Source: Schistosoma mansoni (taxonomy: Eukaryota > Platyhelminthes > Trematoda > Strigeidida > Schistosomatidae). From it: 64,000 bases of DNA. Shown here in pieces: positions 33,861 to 44,959 of the stretch. A model generated the notes under the pieces. The model was not told the origin of the DNA. It ran no database searches and worked only from the letters and a program-made list of their open reading frames with translations. Within the stretch, counting starts at the first letter, position 1. Each line of letters starts with the position of its first letter. A program made the position numbers and the translations under genes. Location: NCBI RefSeq assembly GCF_000237925.1, contig NC_031495.1, forward strand, positions 35,472,062-35,536,061, read 5' to 3'.

Positions 33861-35115
33861 GTCCCTACAAACTTCATAACTAACCAGAAATTTGTTTACA
33901 GCTCTGATAGTTTTAAATTGATCATTTTACTCACAGAAGTGCACTAAAAACTTAAGTTCTCAAGAAAACAATACTTTGTGACGACAGGTCTACTTTCAAA
34001 GAGCTACATTTGGTAAAACTTATACACCCATGTACGATAAATGTTCTCAGTGACTTTGAAGTATTAGATTTACGCCCATTTGTTTCTAGTTTTCCTGTAT
34101 TGTCAAGAAACAATGTTTGTCACCTCAAAATCTGTTGGGGTAGTTCGTAACTGAGAAGATTTAAGTGTTCTATCTAGCTAATACTTAATGCAATTTGTTC
34201 GTTGTAAAAAAGACAATAGGCATCTTTTCATATTTTGATCATTTCAGGTTATTTAATAGCTCGAAACCATGTATAGTAAACAAGTTCCCGAATTACGATG
34301 ATACACAAAGAACAAGAAACACTAATCCTAGAAGTGTAACAGTACATGAATTGGAGAAATAACCTTCATCATCTACCTGAAAAACTAGGTCTAATGAAAA
34401 ACAATTTTCTTATGCTTTACCAAATAGTTTGTCCGAAAGCAGGTCATTTATTATTATAGAAAGTTAGCGTCAATGATTTTCGAGCTGATTAGTTCACTAG
34501 TCATTTAGCATACGTAGTGTGTCATTTCATCCATAATCAAAACAAAAATTGTTACACTCCTCAATACTCAATGAATAATTGACATGCTTGATTCACTAAA
34601 CTTAGTGAATTTTTCACGTCTAAACTAGCTACAAAAAGAAAATAATGTAGCTTCCATTGATAATGTAAATAGAACGTTAATCATATATCATCCAGGTTTC
34701 AAATACTGATCATTCACAAAATATTCAAGGATACTTAGTAATTTTCACAAAGTTCCAGACATTTTGAGATGTAAAATTCTTATTTTAATTGATTGAAGTC
34801 GTAGCACATTGTGATAACTTCTAATTGTCAAGAGACAATCCAAAAAGTAGCCTTGCGTTTCGCATGCCAATAAATGAGAATATGAACTTTTATTTTTAAG
34901 GACAATTGATATGACTTGTTTCTTGATTAACAATAATCTATCTTAGAAGTCCGAAATCGGGTCATAGAAGGGAAAATAATTAATTCTATATTTTGAAATG
35001 GAGATGTGCTACGAATTACGACAGAATGAAAGAAAGTAAATTAAAAAAGCAACATGGAAAGTTGAATCTACAGGCTTAAAAGCCATTCACAATTTATCAG
35101 ATGGTCGTCGAAATG
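33861..35115. other. Unassigned AT-rich DNA
   Basis: No gene or shared repeat seen. Confidence 0.5.
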
Positions 35116-35350
35116 AGTTTAAAGGCATAATATTAGAAGACGTATTAAGCTTCAGATTGCATAACCATCCAATCATCACGCTGGAAATTGAAGTACAGAT
35201 ATTACTCGAAAAACGTTCCAAAATCAAGTCTCACCTGCATCACCAAAAAAACATCTCACACTCTAATAATACAAACATTTTTGTATCAAACCCTTCTAAA
35301 AAATACTCCCTAGCTCTTCGATCCTTGAAAAGGATATAATAAAAGATGAT
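35116..35350 (+). pseudogene. Possible Penelope-like element remnant
   Basis: CACCAAAAAAACATCTCACA at about 35240-35259 is identical to the minus strand of the N-terminal Penelope region near 46752-46733. The preceding 40 bases (TTACTCGAAAAAC against TACTCGCAAAAC) are alignable with gaps. The 60-codon ORF 35157-35339 covers it. Too decayed for domain recognition. Confidence 0.5.
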
Positions 35351-36230
35351 AAAATGAACAAAACGTCAGTCATGAACGCAACATATTATGATGACATGGT
35401 TTGGACATCTCCCTATTAAACTAAATGATAGGATTCCATATAACTGGCTCTAGATGTATAAGGACAAAATAAGTCAGAAACAGATCAACTTCTTGAGGAT
35501 TTATACTCACTTTTAATTGTCTTCATGTGGTCCGAACTACATTAAATTGTTAAAAATTTATTGACTATGTTATCCCACTGAGACAATGAATCTCACAAAC
35601 ATCTCAACTCGTGAGATATCCGAATAACGTACTGGAATACATTGAACAGTGCTTTCAGAGTTAGCATATACGTCAGATATATCATGATATATCACAAATA
35701 CATTAAACAGAACTCTTCCTCAACACATTAATAAACTTTCTGTTCACAGCAAATTTACTTTTTAAAATAAAAATAAACCATATGAGCTATTAATTTAGAC
35801 AATTTAGTTAAAACAAATTTAAATGAATCTCTCAATCTGACCCTCTACTTTAAATCAATATATCTATTCGATATTAAGCTATCTCTTACTCAAAAGAGTT
35901 CTGAACGTCTTACGAAGTAACTAGACAAACAAGAGTACAACAGAAGGTGATCAGTTTTTCATTAGTTCATTAATTTAACATGAGCATTGGTGAAAATAAA
36001 GTGCAATGACATGTTATTAAATGAAAAATCATAGAGAATGTTGTGGATTAGGACTGTAGTGCTATCTTACCATAAAACTACGATAGCATAACAAGAAATA
36101 ATCGTAAACAACAAAGAATGAAAGCTTTGTATAAAATAATCCACATGCTTTTATCACTTTAATTAGAATTAAGAACAAAACAGAACTTTGTTTACAAAGT
36201 AGATTTTATTGATTAGAATATATTTTGTCT
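35351..36230. other. Unassigned AT-rich DNA
   Basis: No gene or shared repeat seen. Confidence 0.5.
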
Positions 36231-36234
36231 TATT

Positions 36235-36840
36235 AAACCTTCTCAGGAATTTCTGACTCAGTGAATACAGTGATCTTGAGTGCTGTTAGAGGTATGAGGG
36301 TAGTTATCACTTCCGTGGGTGGAAGGGTTCTTCTAGAGGTATCTGAAATAGAAAGTGGATTAGAATTGGTCTTAATGACCTGAGAGCGTGACCGTAACGC
36401 CCAAGAGACAACTGCTTGAGGTCGGTCACATAAGACCTTCTTGTGAGTAATTTTCGTGTTAAATCCATACATGTTGAGACCTTACCGCCGGAGATGGAAA
36501 TCCGTGGGATAAGACGAGGTGTGTATTTTTAGGGTCGAACTTTTCTAACCCCACCCCTCCTTGTGGGAAGGCAGCATCACTGTTATGCAGGTTGTCTGAA
36601 GGAAACACCTTACTGCCGTCAAACCTCTATACCGTCAGCAGTACGACTTCGCCTTCGGACCTTGGGTTTGCTGCTTTTAGTCTTACCGTTCTTCAACCGA
36701 CCTGTCTGGCATGGTAGGACCTTGAGGAACGATTGTCCCAACCAGTATAGCTCGATTGGTTCATCACAATAGGCAAGCCCGAGCACCGCGTCAAGGTAGC
36801 AGCAACGGTCAGGAATTCCTGGCTGGTACCTCGGAAAATA
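36235..36840. repeat. GC-enriched island, probable retroelement untranslated region
   Basis: About 600 bases distinctly richer in G and C than all flanking DNA, with sharp edges (after TTATTAAACC and before AATATTCAAACT). Blocks such as CCCACCCCTCCTTGTGGGAA and GGTAGCAGCAACGGTC lie inside. The two ORFs (36233-36472 minus, 36563-36772 plus) have no recognisable domain. I think this is a retroelement UTR, but no second copy lies in this window to prove repetition. Confidence 0.5.
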
Positions 36841-37089
36841 TTCAAACTACACAAATAGATATAACAATTCTGCAGAATTTGGAGATCTACTAACCAAATC
36901 TGTAACAGTTAATGAATACAATATTCAACAATTATACAATCAGTATTTAAAGATATTCAAATAATTTATAAAAATAAAAAAACGTTTCTCTAATTTCTTT
37001 ACTTTATTCTGGAACATAGGAAATCTTAATCACGAATACTTTGAACAAAGTGAAATATAAAATTTAATTTTTTTTCAACTAACTTGTTT

Positions 37090-37185
37090 TTATTAGAAGG
37101 GGTTTTTGTGAATCCACAAATTTTAATAGCTGAGATTATGAATCAATTGAAGCTAGACCAGTGCTTCCAGATTTTCCATGGTGGT
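37090..37185. mobile_element. SINE-B fragment, rearranged
   Basis: The left arm AATTTTAATAGCTGAGATTATG to GAAGCTAGACC is joined directly to CAGTGCTTCCAGATTTTCCATGG of the opposite orientation. The hammerhead core is completely deleted. Repeat C follows immediately. Confidence 0.5.
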
Positions 37186-37620
37186 CTCAATCAGTCAGTC
37201 AGTCAGCTACAACGTAGGACCAGGCGCATATATGCATCGGTCCAAGGTGCCATACCTCATTAGCACAACAAGATGAACACCACATTCATAGAAGTAGTTA
37301 ATTTAATGGTGGTAATATATAGAAATGAGATTGCATATAAGGATATAGTACAGGAAGGAAGACAAATATGAAGCGATTTTAATCTGAAGGTTTAAGGGAA
37401 GATAAAGAGTGTATACACCTGCGCCATTGTGATCGATTCTGAGCCATGCCACACAGTCTCCAACCATTGGTTACGATAGTCGCAAGGACCCCAACCAAGT
37501 AGTCTGTATCTACCAACATGGCTCAGACTAGAAATTAGTGACTTCAAGCACTGATGTCACTTTTTGGTTTGGCCACCCCTAACTCTCTTCCAACCATCAT
37601 GATCTAGGTTCAATTTATTC
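37186..37620 (+). repeat. Dispersed repeat C, copy 2 (longest)
   Basis: Begins CAATCAGTCAGTCAGTCAGC, with CAACGTAGGACC and CATCGGTCCAAGGTGCCATA, and continues through GAGTGTATACACCTGCGCC and ACATGGCTCAGACTAG. It aligns with 38.6 kb at its head and with 17.2 kb in its later part. Class unknown; no ORF. Confidence 0.5.
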
Positions 37621-38089
37621 ATCATTTCAACTATTAAAAAGTAACTTGTTTTTCTTTAAGAACAATTCCCGTAAATAATAATTCATCATTTTTACATATA
37701 ATAAAAGTAATTTACTTGAACCTAATCTAACCTACATTATATTGGAAGAGTTTGACCTCAATTTTTTCTTTAAATTTTTTTTAATAGTACTATTAAATTT
37801 CCTTTTTTTTAATAAATTTACTCAACTTAACATCTTTCTATTAGCAAATTAACCCTCTTTAATTTAAAACAAACAAGTAAACAAGCAAACTTTGTATTTT
37901 TCTTTAAGGTTATACAAGTAAATTTCTATTGTTCTACATACAAAATTATTTACCTGTTTCTTTCTATTTACTTATGTATTTCCTAAAACTTTCGGATGTA
38001 AAACTTGAGAAAAAAAATTATTGTCAATCAACAATTTTGTAGGACATTGTGTTTATTTAAGGTAATTATTTTCACGTTTTAGAATAGAT

Positions 38090-38425
38090 GGATGAGTATC
38101 TAGTAAAGAATTCGAAGACTTATATTTTGTCCTATTCTGGACTCATTATTTGGAGGTACATTCATACCAGTGTTGATGTTCAGAGTAAGACTCGAATCTA
38201 TTGCTCTTTATCTTAAAAGATAAGACGTTATCTAAAGAGTTAGTAAATACAGAAAACCACTAACTTGTTCAACGGTTTTGATGTTTGAATTATCATTCAT
38301 ATGTATTCCATCCTTCAGTTGATTTTCAAAATTGGATTTCGTTTAGTTTTTGTTGGCATACGTACAACACGAGTAAATCGCCTTGATATAGTCATTGTCA
38401 TAAGTTGTTTTAGAATAGACCGACT
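38090..38425 (-). mobile_element. SINE-A (Sm-alpha type), ancient copy
   Basis: Heavily diverged but collinear with SINE-A: GATGGATGAGTATCTAG, GTCCTATTCTGGACTCAT, GTTGATGTTCAGAGTAAGAC, then TTGGCATACG and CGCCTTGATATAGTC. The hammerhead core is destroyed (AATGAG and CAAAAT in place of CTGATGAG and CGAAAC). Confidence 0.5.
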
Positions 38426-38579
38426 GTAACCTCTAGTGAACGGGATAGCGATATATTAACAATCCGCTTAGGATTCACATTTTCAATGTCCCTGTCAAAA
38501 ACTACTACCTATTAATCAGACTTTAGAAAACTGTTAAGATTCATAACTTTTATGGAAAGTAAACAAACTTTACTCTTCT

Positions 38580-38885
38580 CCAGTCGGTCAGTTAGTCACA
38601 ACGTAGAACTTCGTACGTACGTACATCAGTTCGAGTTGCCATACCACATTAGCACAGAGATGCAGTTGTCGATTCAAATCCCATAGTGGTAGAAGTAGTA
38701 AGAGTATAAGCATTATGTGAAAGATTACGGTTTGAAGATGTTATTGAAGGAGTATAATACAGTGAAATAAATTTGGGAAGAGAAAAAGGATAGGGACATG
38801 CTCTTCTCCACCATAATAAAATCTGGTTACTGGTTAAACACCACCCGACCTTCAGTTTACGGGCCACTAGTTCCATATTATAATG
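38580..38885 (+). repeat. Dispersed repeat C, copy 3
   Basis: CGTAGAACTTCGTACGTACG and GTTGCCATACCACATTAGC head, then GATTCAAATCCCATAGTGG, a short B-box-like match, and GAAGTAGTAAGAGTATAAGC. The minus-strand ORF within it is not a gene. Confidence 0.5.
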
Positions 38886-39069
38886 GTAACCACAGATCCC
38901 AGAAATAAATTATAACTGAATAGTTAAAATAAGCTAAAACGTTTAAAAGGCGAGAAAATTAACTGATTTAACTAGAGCGTCACTCGCAAACTTAGTGCAA
39001 AACAACTATTGTTTACGTCCTGTATTGCTTCTAAGTCGTTGAAAATAGGATCTGACTCTATTAAACCAC

Positions 39070-39222
39070 AAGGGGGTTTCGTGGAGATTTTTGTAATTTT
39101 ATAGATGAGATCATGAGTCAATTGAAGCTAGACCACCATGGAAAACCTGGAAGCGCTAGACGGCCGTTTCTTCCTATTGTGGGACTCCTCAGCAGTGCGC
39201 ATCCACGATCCCGCCTCGCGAG
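39070..39222 (-). mobile_element. SINE-B, 5'-truncated insertion
   Basis: Cut just before the B box (GATCCCGCCTCGCGAG). AAACCAC occurs on both sides (about 39063-39069 and 39223-39229), a possible 7-base target duplication. Confidence 0.5.
39153..39198 (-). ncRNA. Hammerhead ribozyme (SINE-B), core intact, one stem II pair lost
   Basis: Minus strand: stem I GCACTG/TAGCGC (one wobble, one mismatch), CTGAGGA, stem II GTCC/GGAA (closing G-C lost), GAAA, stem III ACGG/CCGT perfect, cleavage-site C. Loss of the stem II closing pair next to the core should slow cleavage. Confidence 0.5.
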
Positions 39223-39369
39223 AAACCACTTTGTTCATTAAACGATATATTTATAATAATTCGCTTTATTGATAACGTGAATGACCTCTAGGTTAAAAGT
39301 TTATAGATAATATATATTGTCAGTATGAAGCAAAGATTGTTGAATTTCAGTCAAATCGAGAGCCGGTCT

Positions 39370-39530
39370 GAGTTACGCATTCTTCAAAAACCTGGAAACT
39401 CTGGACGATTATTTCATCCTTGCATGAGACTCCTCAGCAGTAGTCACAGACGACGCTGAAAGTGAAACTTTCGGCCTCTCTGGACCACTGATTGAAGACC
39501 TAGAGGTGTTACTGTTTAGAGTTTGACTGA
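39370..39530 (-). mobile_element. SINE-B, old diverged copy
   Basis: AAAAACCTGGAAACTCTGGA through GAGACTCCTCAGCAG and a worn tRNA-like head. The minus strand keeps CTGAGGA and GAAA, but stem III (ATAA/TCGT) is lost. Confidence 0.5.
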
Positions 39531-39534
39531 ACAA

Positions 39535-40510
39535 GTAACTCCCGATATTTTCTATTACAAAACTGTCGAGAAACTTGTTTTAAAAACTGTTTAACCAACG
39601 TGCAGACATTTTTGCCAAGACTACAAAATTTGTCACTTTGCATTGCTTAATACGAAATTTCGCAGTGGTTTTTACTACTCATATAATATAATCCATGACT
39701 TTGGTAAGGATTGTGTGAAAAGCTATTCACTTCCTTTTCAAAGCATTAGATACATCGAAAATGACACGACAGATTCGAATTTCCTTTGTCATTTATTTAA
39801 ATTACGAGCATATTCAGTCCATGATATTAATTCATACAAAGAATTCATATAGCTGAAATGTGTTCTTGATTTTATAACTCAATAGCTATTTTTCGTTTAC
39901 TAGTTACACTTCGTAACTTCAGAAGGCGAAAGTACTGTAACACATAAATATTTAAAAAAATAAAAATTTCTATGGCATTACAATAATGTGAAGAAGAAAT
40001 ATGGTAATGGAGTTGATCATTTACTGTTGGTCATGTAAAACAATCATGTTTATATTCATAACCAACGTTTAGAACAGTCAACTTGTCCCCTTATTTCATA
40101 TTCAACTGAGTAAAGATAAATTAGTTATAAAAACTAATTCAGTATAATAATGATAGTATCTTGAATTCTGAAGTTTATGAATAGTATATGACATGATTTG
40201 ATGACAGTCATTTAACAACAACAACAAAAATGATTGATCTGGGTTTTTATTTAGTATAATACATAATGATCTCTTTTCATTTTCGATTACTTACAAGTAG
40301 ATTTTTGTTGAAAGAAAAACAGATACGAATAAATGAATTAAAATATTTAGCATAAATTGGATATACCTCAAAGCATTCCTGATTGCTTGCTGGTATACAT
40401 TACTTACCTATGAAATGTGAATTACCTTATACTTCAATATAATGTTATTCATGGTCATTTTAATGTGACATTATAAAATAACTTATTTTTTAAAATCATA
40501 ATAACAGTAT
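39535..40510. other. Unassigned AT-rich DNA
   Basis: No gene or shared repeat recognised. The short ORF at 39643-39852 has no motif. Confidence 0.5.
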
Positions 40511-40511
40511 T

Positions 40512-41275
40512 ATAAGCAAAGATGGATAGTGGCTAGCAGTGGAATCCAGGACGCGAGTTCCTTCCTATTTGGGTCTCGTCGGCTGGATATACCTGCATCT
40601 CAGAGTTGATGTTCACTCTGAGACTCGAGCCCAGTAACTTTCGCTTCAAACGCCATCATGTTATCCACTCAGCTACCTACTGAGTCCTGATATCCACTTA
40701 CTTGTGCAATGGGATGAAGTTTAAATTCCCTTAGTATTGTTTGCTTGAATCCTCCCCATTGATGCATACGACTGCCACCTGGTCCCCCCCTGCTAACCAC
40801 TATCCATCTTGGCCAATCCCCGCAGCGCCAAAACCCCCCTTCGAGGCCCTACCCCCCCCCCCCCCCATATACCCAATCCCACCCTCACGCGGGTGAAGCC
40901 CTCCCCCCCCATCCCNNNNNNNNNNNNNNNNNNNNNNNNNNNNNNNNNNNNNNNNNNNNNNNNNNNNNNNNNNNNNNNNNNNNNNNNNNNNNNNNNNNNN
41001 NNNNNNNNNNNNNNNNNNNNNNNNNNNNNNNNNNNNNNNNNNNNNNNNNNNNNNNNNNNNNNNNNNNNNNNNNNNNNNNNNNNNNNNNNNNNNNNNNNNN
41101 NNNNNNNNNNNNNNNTGCTAGCCACTATCCATCTTTGCTTATAATGCCTGTGAAACAAGGCTATATCGAGGCAATACGCACAGTATGCACATATGCCAAT
41201 AAGAGACACTGACCCTTTGCAGTCCTAAACATCAATAGAAAGATTCAAACAAACAATACTAAGTGAATTTATAAT
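40512..41275. mobile_element. SINE-A (Sm-alpha type) pair in opposite orientations around an assembly gap
   Basis: 40512-40720 is a SINE-A unit with its hammerhead on minus; the core is dead (CCGACGA and GGAA for CTGACGA and GAAA). 41116-41275 is the end block of another unit in the opposite orientation (GCTAGCCACTATCCATC, then GAGGCAATACGCACAG). Between them is C-rich low-quality sequence and the N run. Whether this is one element with long inverted arms or two copies cannot be told. Confidence 0.5.
40916..41115. other. Assembly gap (200 N)
   Basis: Exactly 200 N, a round number that suggests a nominal size. ORFs spanning it are artefacts. The left flank 40840-40915 is dense in C runs, unlike the rest of the window. 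Confidence 0.5.
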
Positions 41276-41599
41276 TACAGTATATTTTTTCACTTCTAAC
41301 AATTTCCTATTACCAACTGTTTTCAAAGATAAAATTAACAAGTAATAGTTTAAAAGATACTACTGAAGTAATATTACTGATTTTTACAAGTGATTTAAAA
41401 TTCAGTTTTTTCCTTGTTGATCTTACTTATTAAGCATAAAAGTACCATCAAATCAATGTCAAGAATCAATCTGTTATCTGTTTTATTAAATCGAAAATAA
41501 CAACATAGTTGTGTGTGTGTTTTTTTTCCTTCAGTAATTTTATATCATTTGGAATTAATAGAAAACTATAATAGAAAAAGGTGATTTGATAAATTCTAT

Positions 41600-41800
41600 A
41601 TTCCCTTCTTTCTTTCTTTCTTTCTTTTAATATTTTTGATACGGAAACGGAAATACAATTTCTTGTCTCAATCAAGAACAAAAATTATTGATTTCAGATC
41701 AAGAAAAAAAAGGATAGAATAATCAAAGTTTTTCACTTGTATTTTTGTTTTGAATTTCACTATTGATATAACATATATATATATATATCAAGTTGAAAAG
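41600..41800. repeat. Simple repeats
   Basis: (TTCT)n near 41605-41628 and (AT)n near 41771-41788. No gene evident in the surrounding 41276-42180. Confidence 0.5.
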
Positions 41801-42180
41801 AAAGAAAACTTTCTCCGCTGTTTATAACAATACACTCTATTCTATATTTACTCTACAATGATCCTAATGAGAATGGTATTTGAATGTAAATAAATAAATT
41901 CTGTCGGTGATTTGACAATAATTTGTCATGGTTATTTCGGTAGGTACATGAGGAAGATGAGGATTAAAAACTGTTAAATGAATTAAATTTATTACTTGAC
42001 CACCTATGGTATTTCATGAATAATGATAAGTTTGTTATCTTTTTGTCTCATAATTTGTTCATTATGTTGTTGAAAATTTTATTATTAAAGATAAGAATAA
42101 AATGGTAAAAGAAGTATTATGGAGATAAAATATAGTTTCATCCAGTGAGTCATAGTTGAATTTAATATTTTGACTAGTTG

Positions 42181-42775
42181 GTACCCCATAACCATCTGAT
42201 GTAGATTTGAGGGCGAGGATCGGCAAAGCAAGAGCAACATATTTATAACTGAAGAACATCTGGAACTCAAAACAATTGTCAACCAACACCAAGATCAGCA
42301 TTTTCAATACGAATGTCAAGACAGTTCTACTGTATGGGGCGGAGACGTGGAGAACTACGAAAGACATCATACAGAAGATATAGGTCTTTATTAACAGTTG
42401 TCTACGCAAGATACTCCGGATACGTTGGCCAAACACTACCAGCCACAACCTGCTGTGGAAGAGAACAAACCAGATTCCAGCGGAGGAAGAAATCAGGAAG
42501 AAGCTCTGGAAGTGGATAGGACACACATATAGGAAATCACCCAACTGCTTCATAAGGCGAGCCCTCACATAGAATCCTGAAGGCCAAAGGAGAAGAGGAA
42601 GACCAAAGAACACATTACGCCGAGAAATGCAGACAGACATGAGAAGAATGAACAAAAATTGGACGGAACTAGAAAGGAATACCCAGGACAGAGTGGATTA
42701 GAGAATGTTGGTCGGCAGCCTATGCTTCATTGGGAGTAACAGGCGTAAGTAAGCAAGTAAGTACCCCATAACCAT
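42181..42775 (+). mobile_element. RTE LINE 3' fragment with 15-base target-site duplication
   Basis: GTACCCCATAACCAT at 42181-42195 is repeated exactly at 42761-42775. Between them is a 5'-truncated RTE insertion. It encodes [62 protein letters not shown] and [18 protein letters not shown], ending in a GTAAGTAAGCAAGTAA tail. A few stops and frameshifts interrupt it. The long minus-strand ORF over it (42062-42655) is antisense and not a gene. Confidence 0.5.
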
Positions 42776-44950
42776 TAGTTGACATACGATGGATTAAATC
42801 ATTTTGCCTAATTGGATAATTGTATTATTCTAGCCTATAAATCTGTGTTTTGGTGAGACGTAATATTTTAATGAGGTTCAACACTATCTTTTGCAGAAAA
42901 GAGAGTTGTGAAAAGCGGCTTCTGAGACTTCCTAACACACTCAACACGAACAAAAACAGAAAAGATTACATTTAGGTACGTCTAGAACTCGAAATAAAGT
43001 CATATTTGGTCCTATGGAATGTCTGAAAAAATAGTTTTCTAAACAGAGTCGTGGATTATTTCAGTCCACAGTTTTGAGTAAAATATTTTGATATATACTG
43101 GCAAGGTTTAGTAAAGCCACTATAGTCCGTCAGTAAGCAAAATGTTGACTCAATAATTACTAAATACTACTGTTTCACTGTACATCCTAATGCTTTATTC
43201 GATGAATTGATTTCACTGTCAAAAAAACTAGAGTGAAAATCCTATCAGTAAAGGAGTGAACATTATGTATGCGATATGACTGATTGAATTTAATATGATG
43301 ATTGTAATAGATCAGGATCAAAAATACATCGACTGACAAAAAATGCTACCCTCTACAAAACCCTGTATCCCACTAAACCACGAAATATTGGGAGATAAAA
43401 TCCAGATTTCTAATTGACGATAACAATCATTTTGTCAAAATGCCAAAATGCCTCATACATGTTTTAATGTAACATAAAACCACAGTGAAAATTCGATTAT
43501 AGGGCATTTGCTGCCTGATTCAGAAACCAAGTATATTAGTAGGGTTAGTGAAATATCACTGAACCATAACCACACTGTCCATCAAGCTTAACTTGTCAAT
43601 AATCTGGAAGATTGATCGGTGGACTTCTGGTAGTTCACTAAATTTTGTTGAGGTCGTAGATAAATAATGTGGAGTGATCAATCATTGACTCTTGCTGCAC
43701 TGTATTTGAAGTCTATGTAAATAACCTTTTGTCATTCTCTCTTATACAATCAATCAGTTAACTGGTAAGATTTTACCTATTCTCTAAAGGCACTTGAGGA
43801 GTGGAGTGGCCTGGCTACCATGTTAGGCTGGACCTAGTTAAATAACTATTTAATAGTGTGACTTAGGCCTAAAGCTACTTAGGCTGTGCACTCACGTCAT
43901 TCCAGTTCATTTCAAGTGGATAAGAGCTATTAGTAAAGCGATATAAAGAAACGATTCATAACAAATGTCCCAGCATGTACAGATTGTCCCAGATACGTAA
44001 AATCTAAGTAGAATACCTTATAGCCCACTAACTAATGACGTAAAATGTTGATTTCTAGTTCGGTTGCATGGGCAAAACTGACCATGAACGTGATAAATTA
44101 ATGAGCTTATTAAGCTCTAAGATAACCGTCAGGTGCTTAGACAACCACCTAATACGTTACCACTCATGTGATAATCCCCACCCCTCCACTTTTTAGCTAC
44201 TCGAGTAGTCCTGAAGTCTATCACTTCTGTTTATGAGTAGTTCCACTGTTATTCCCTTTGTTAATTACATTTAGAATGAACAAACATCATTTAGGTACAT
44301 TATTTAAAAAAGATTAGTACTGTAATAGCTTTATACTATCTAACTTAGGATTCAGAAGCATACAACTTGGTAAACTTGAAGCTTGCTAATAATATGGCAA
44401 CTCTACATAACCTCATACTTTCTGAGCTAATATAAGAGAAAGCAATAACATGACATTTAAATGTATCATTATAATTCTATTAATTATTTTGTTTTTATTC
44501 ATATGATTAGTTATGAACTTTTACTATGCCTATTATGGACGTGCGTTTACTTATGTATGTACATATGGGATGTATAAACTCATTCCACGATTTATTCAAA
44601 GGCTGACTGTCATGTCAGTTTAGACACCATATAATGTAAACATACGCCAAATAGTTCACACAATTTAATTTCTATTCCTCAGATTGTCTGAAATACATCT
44701 ATCTAAAAAACAATTTAGTATGGAACTTTTGGTATCGCTTTAATAAGTGTAGAGGATTATACAAGATTCGTCGAGGGAGCAAACAAGATCAACGAGAATC
44801 TAGAAAAGCTGGATTCAGGTTACATCACGCTATCAGTCTGAATGTATTTTATTGCCTCAAGTAATCTCTACTTGTTGTAGACAGGTTGTCGGGCAAAATA
44901 AGAAATACTGTCGAGATGTATTTTACGAACTCTATATATGTTCTCAAAAT
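42776..44950. other. Unassigned DNA
   Basis: No coding exon, tRNA or shared repeat recognised on either strand. Confidence 0.5.
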
Positions 44951-44959
44951 TATCCCGTT

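Noticed and set aside
40793-41209. ORFs of 138 and 111 codons across the N run
   Set aside because: Most of each ORF is unknown sequence; the rest is C-rich low-quality text.
42062-42655. 197-codon minus-strand ORF
   Set aside because: Antisense to an RTE LINE insertion whose sense strand encodes recognisable RTE motifs.
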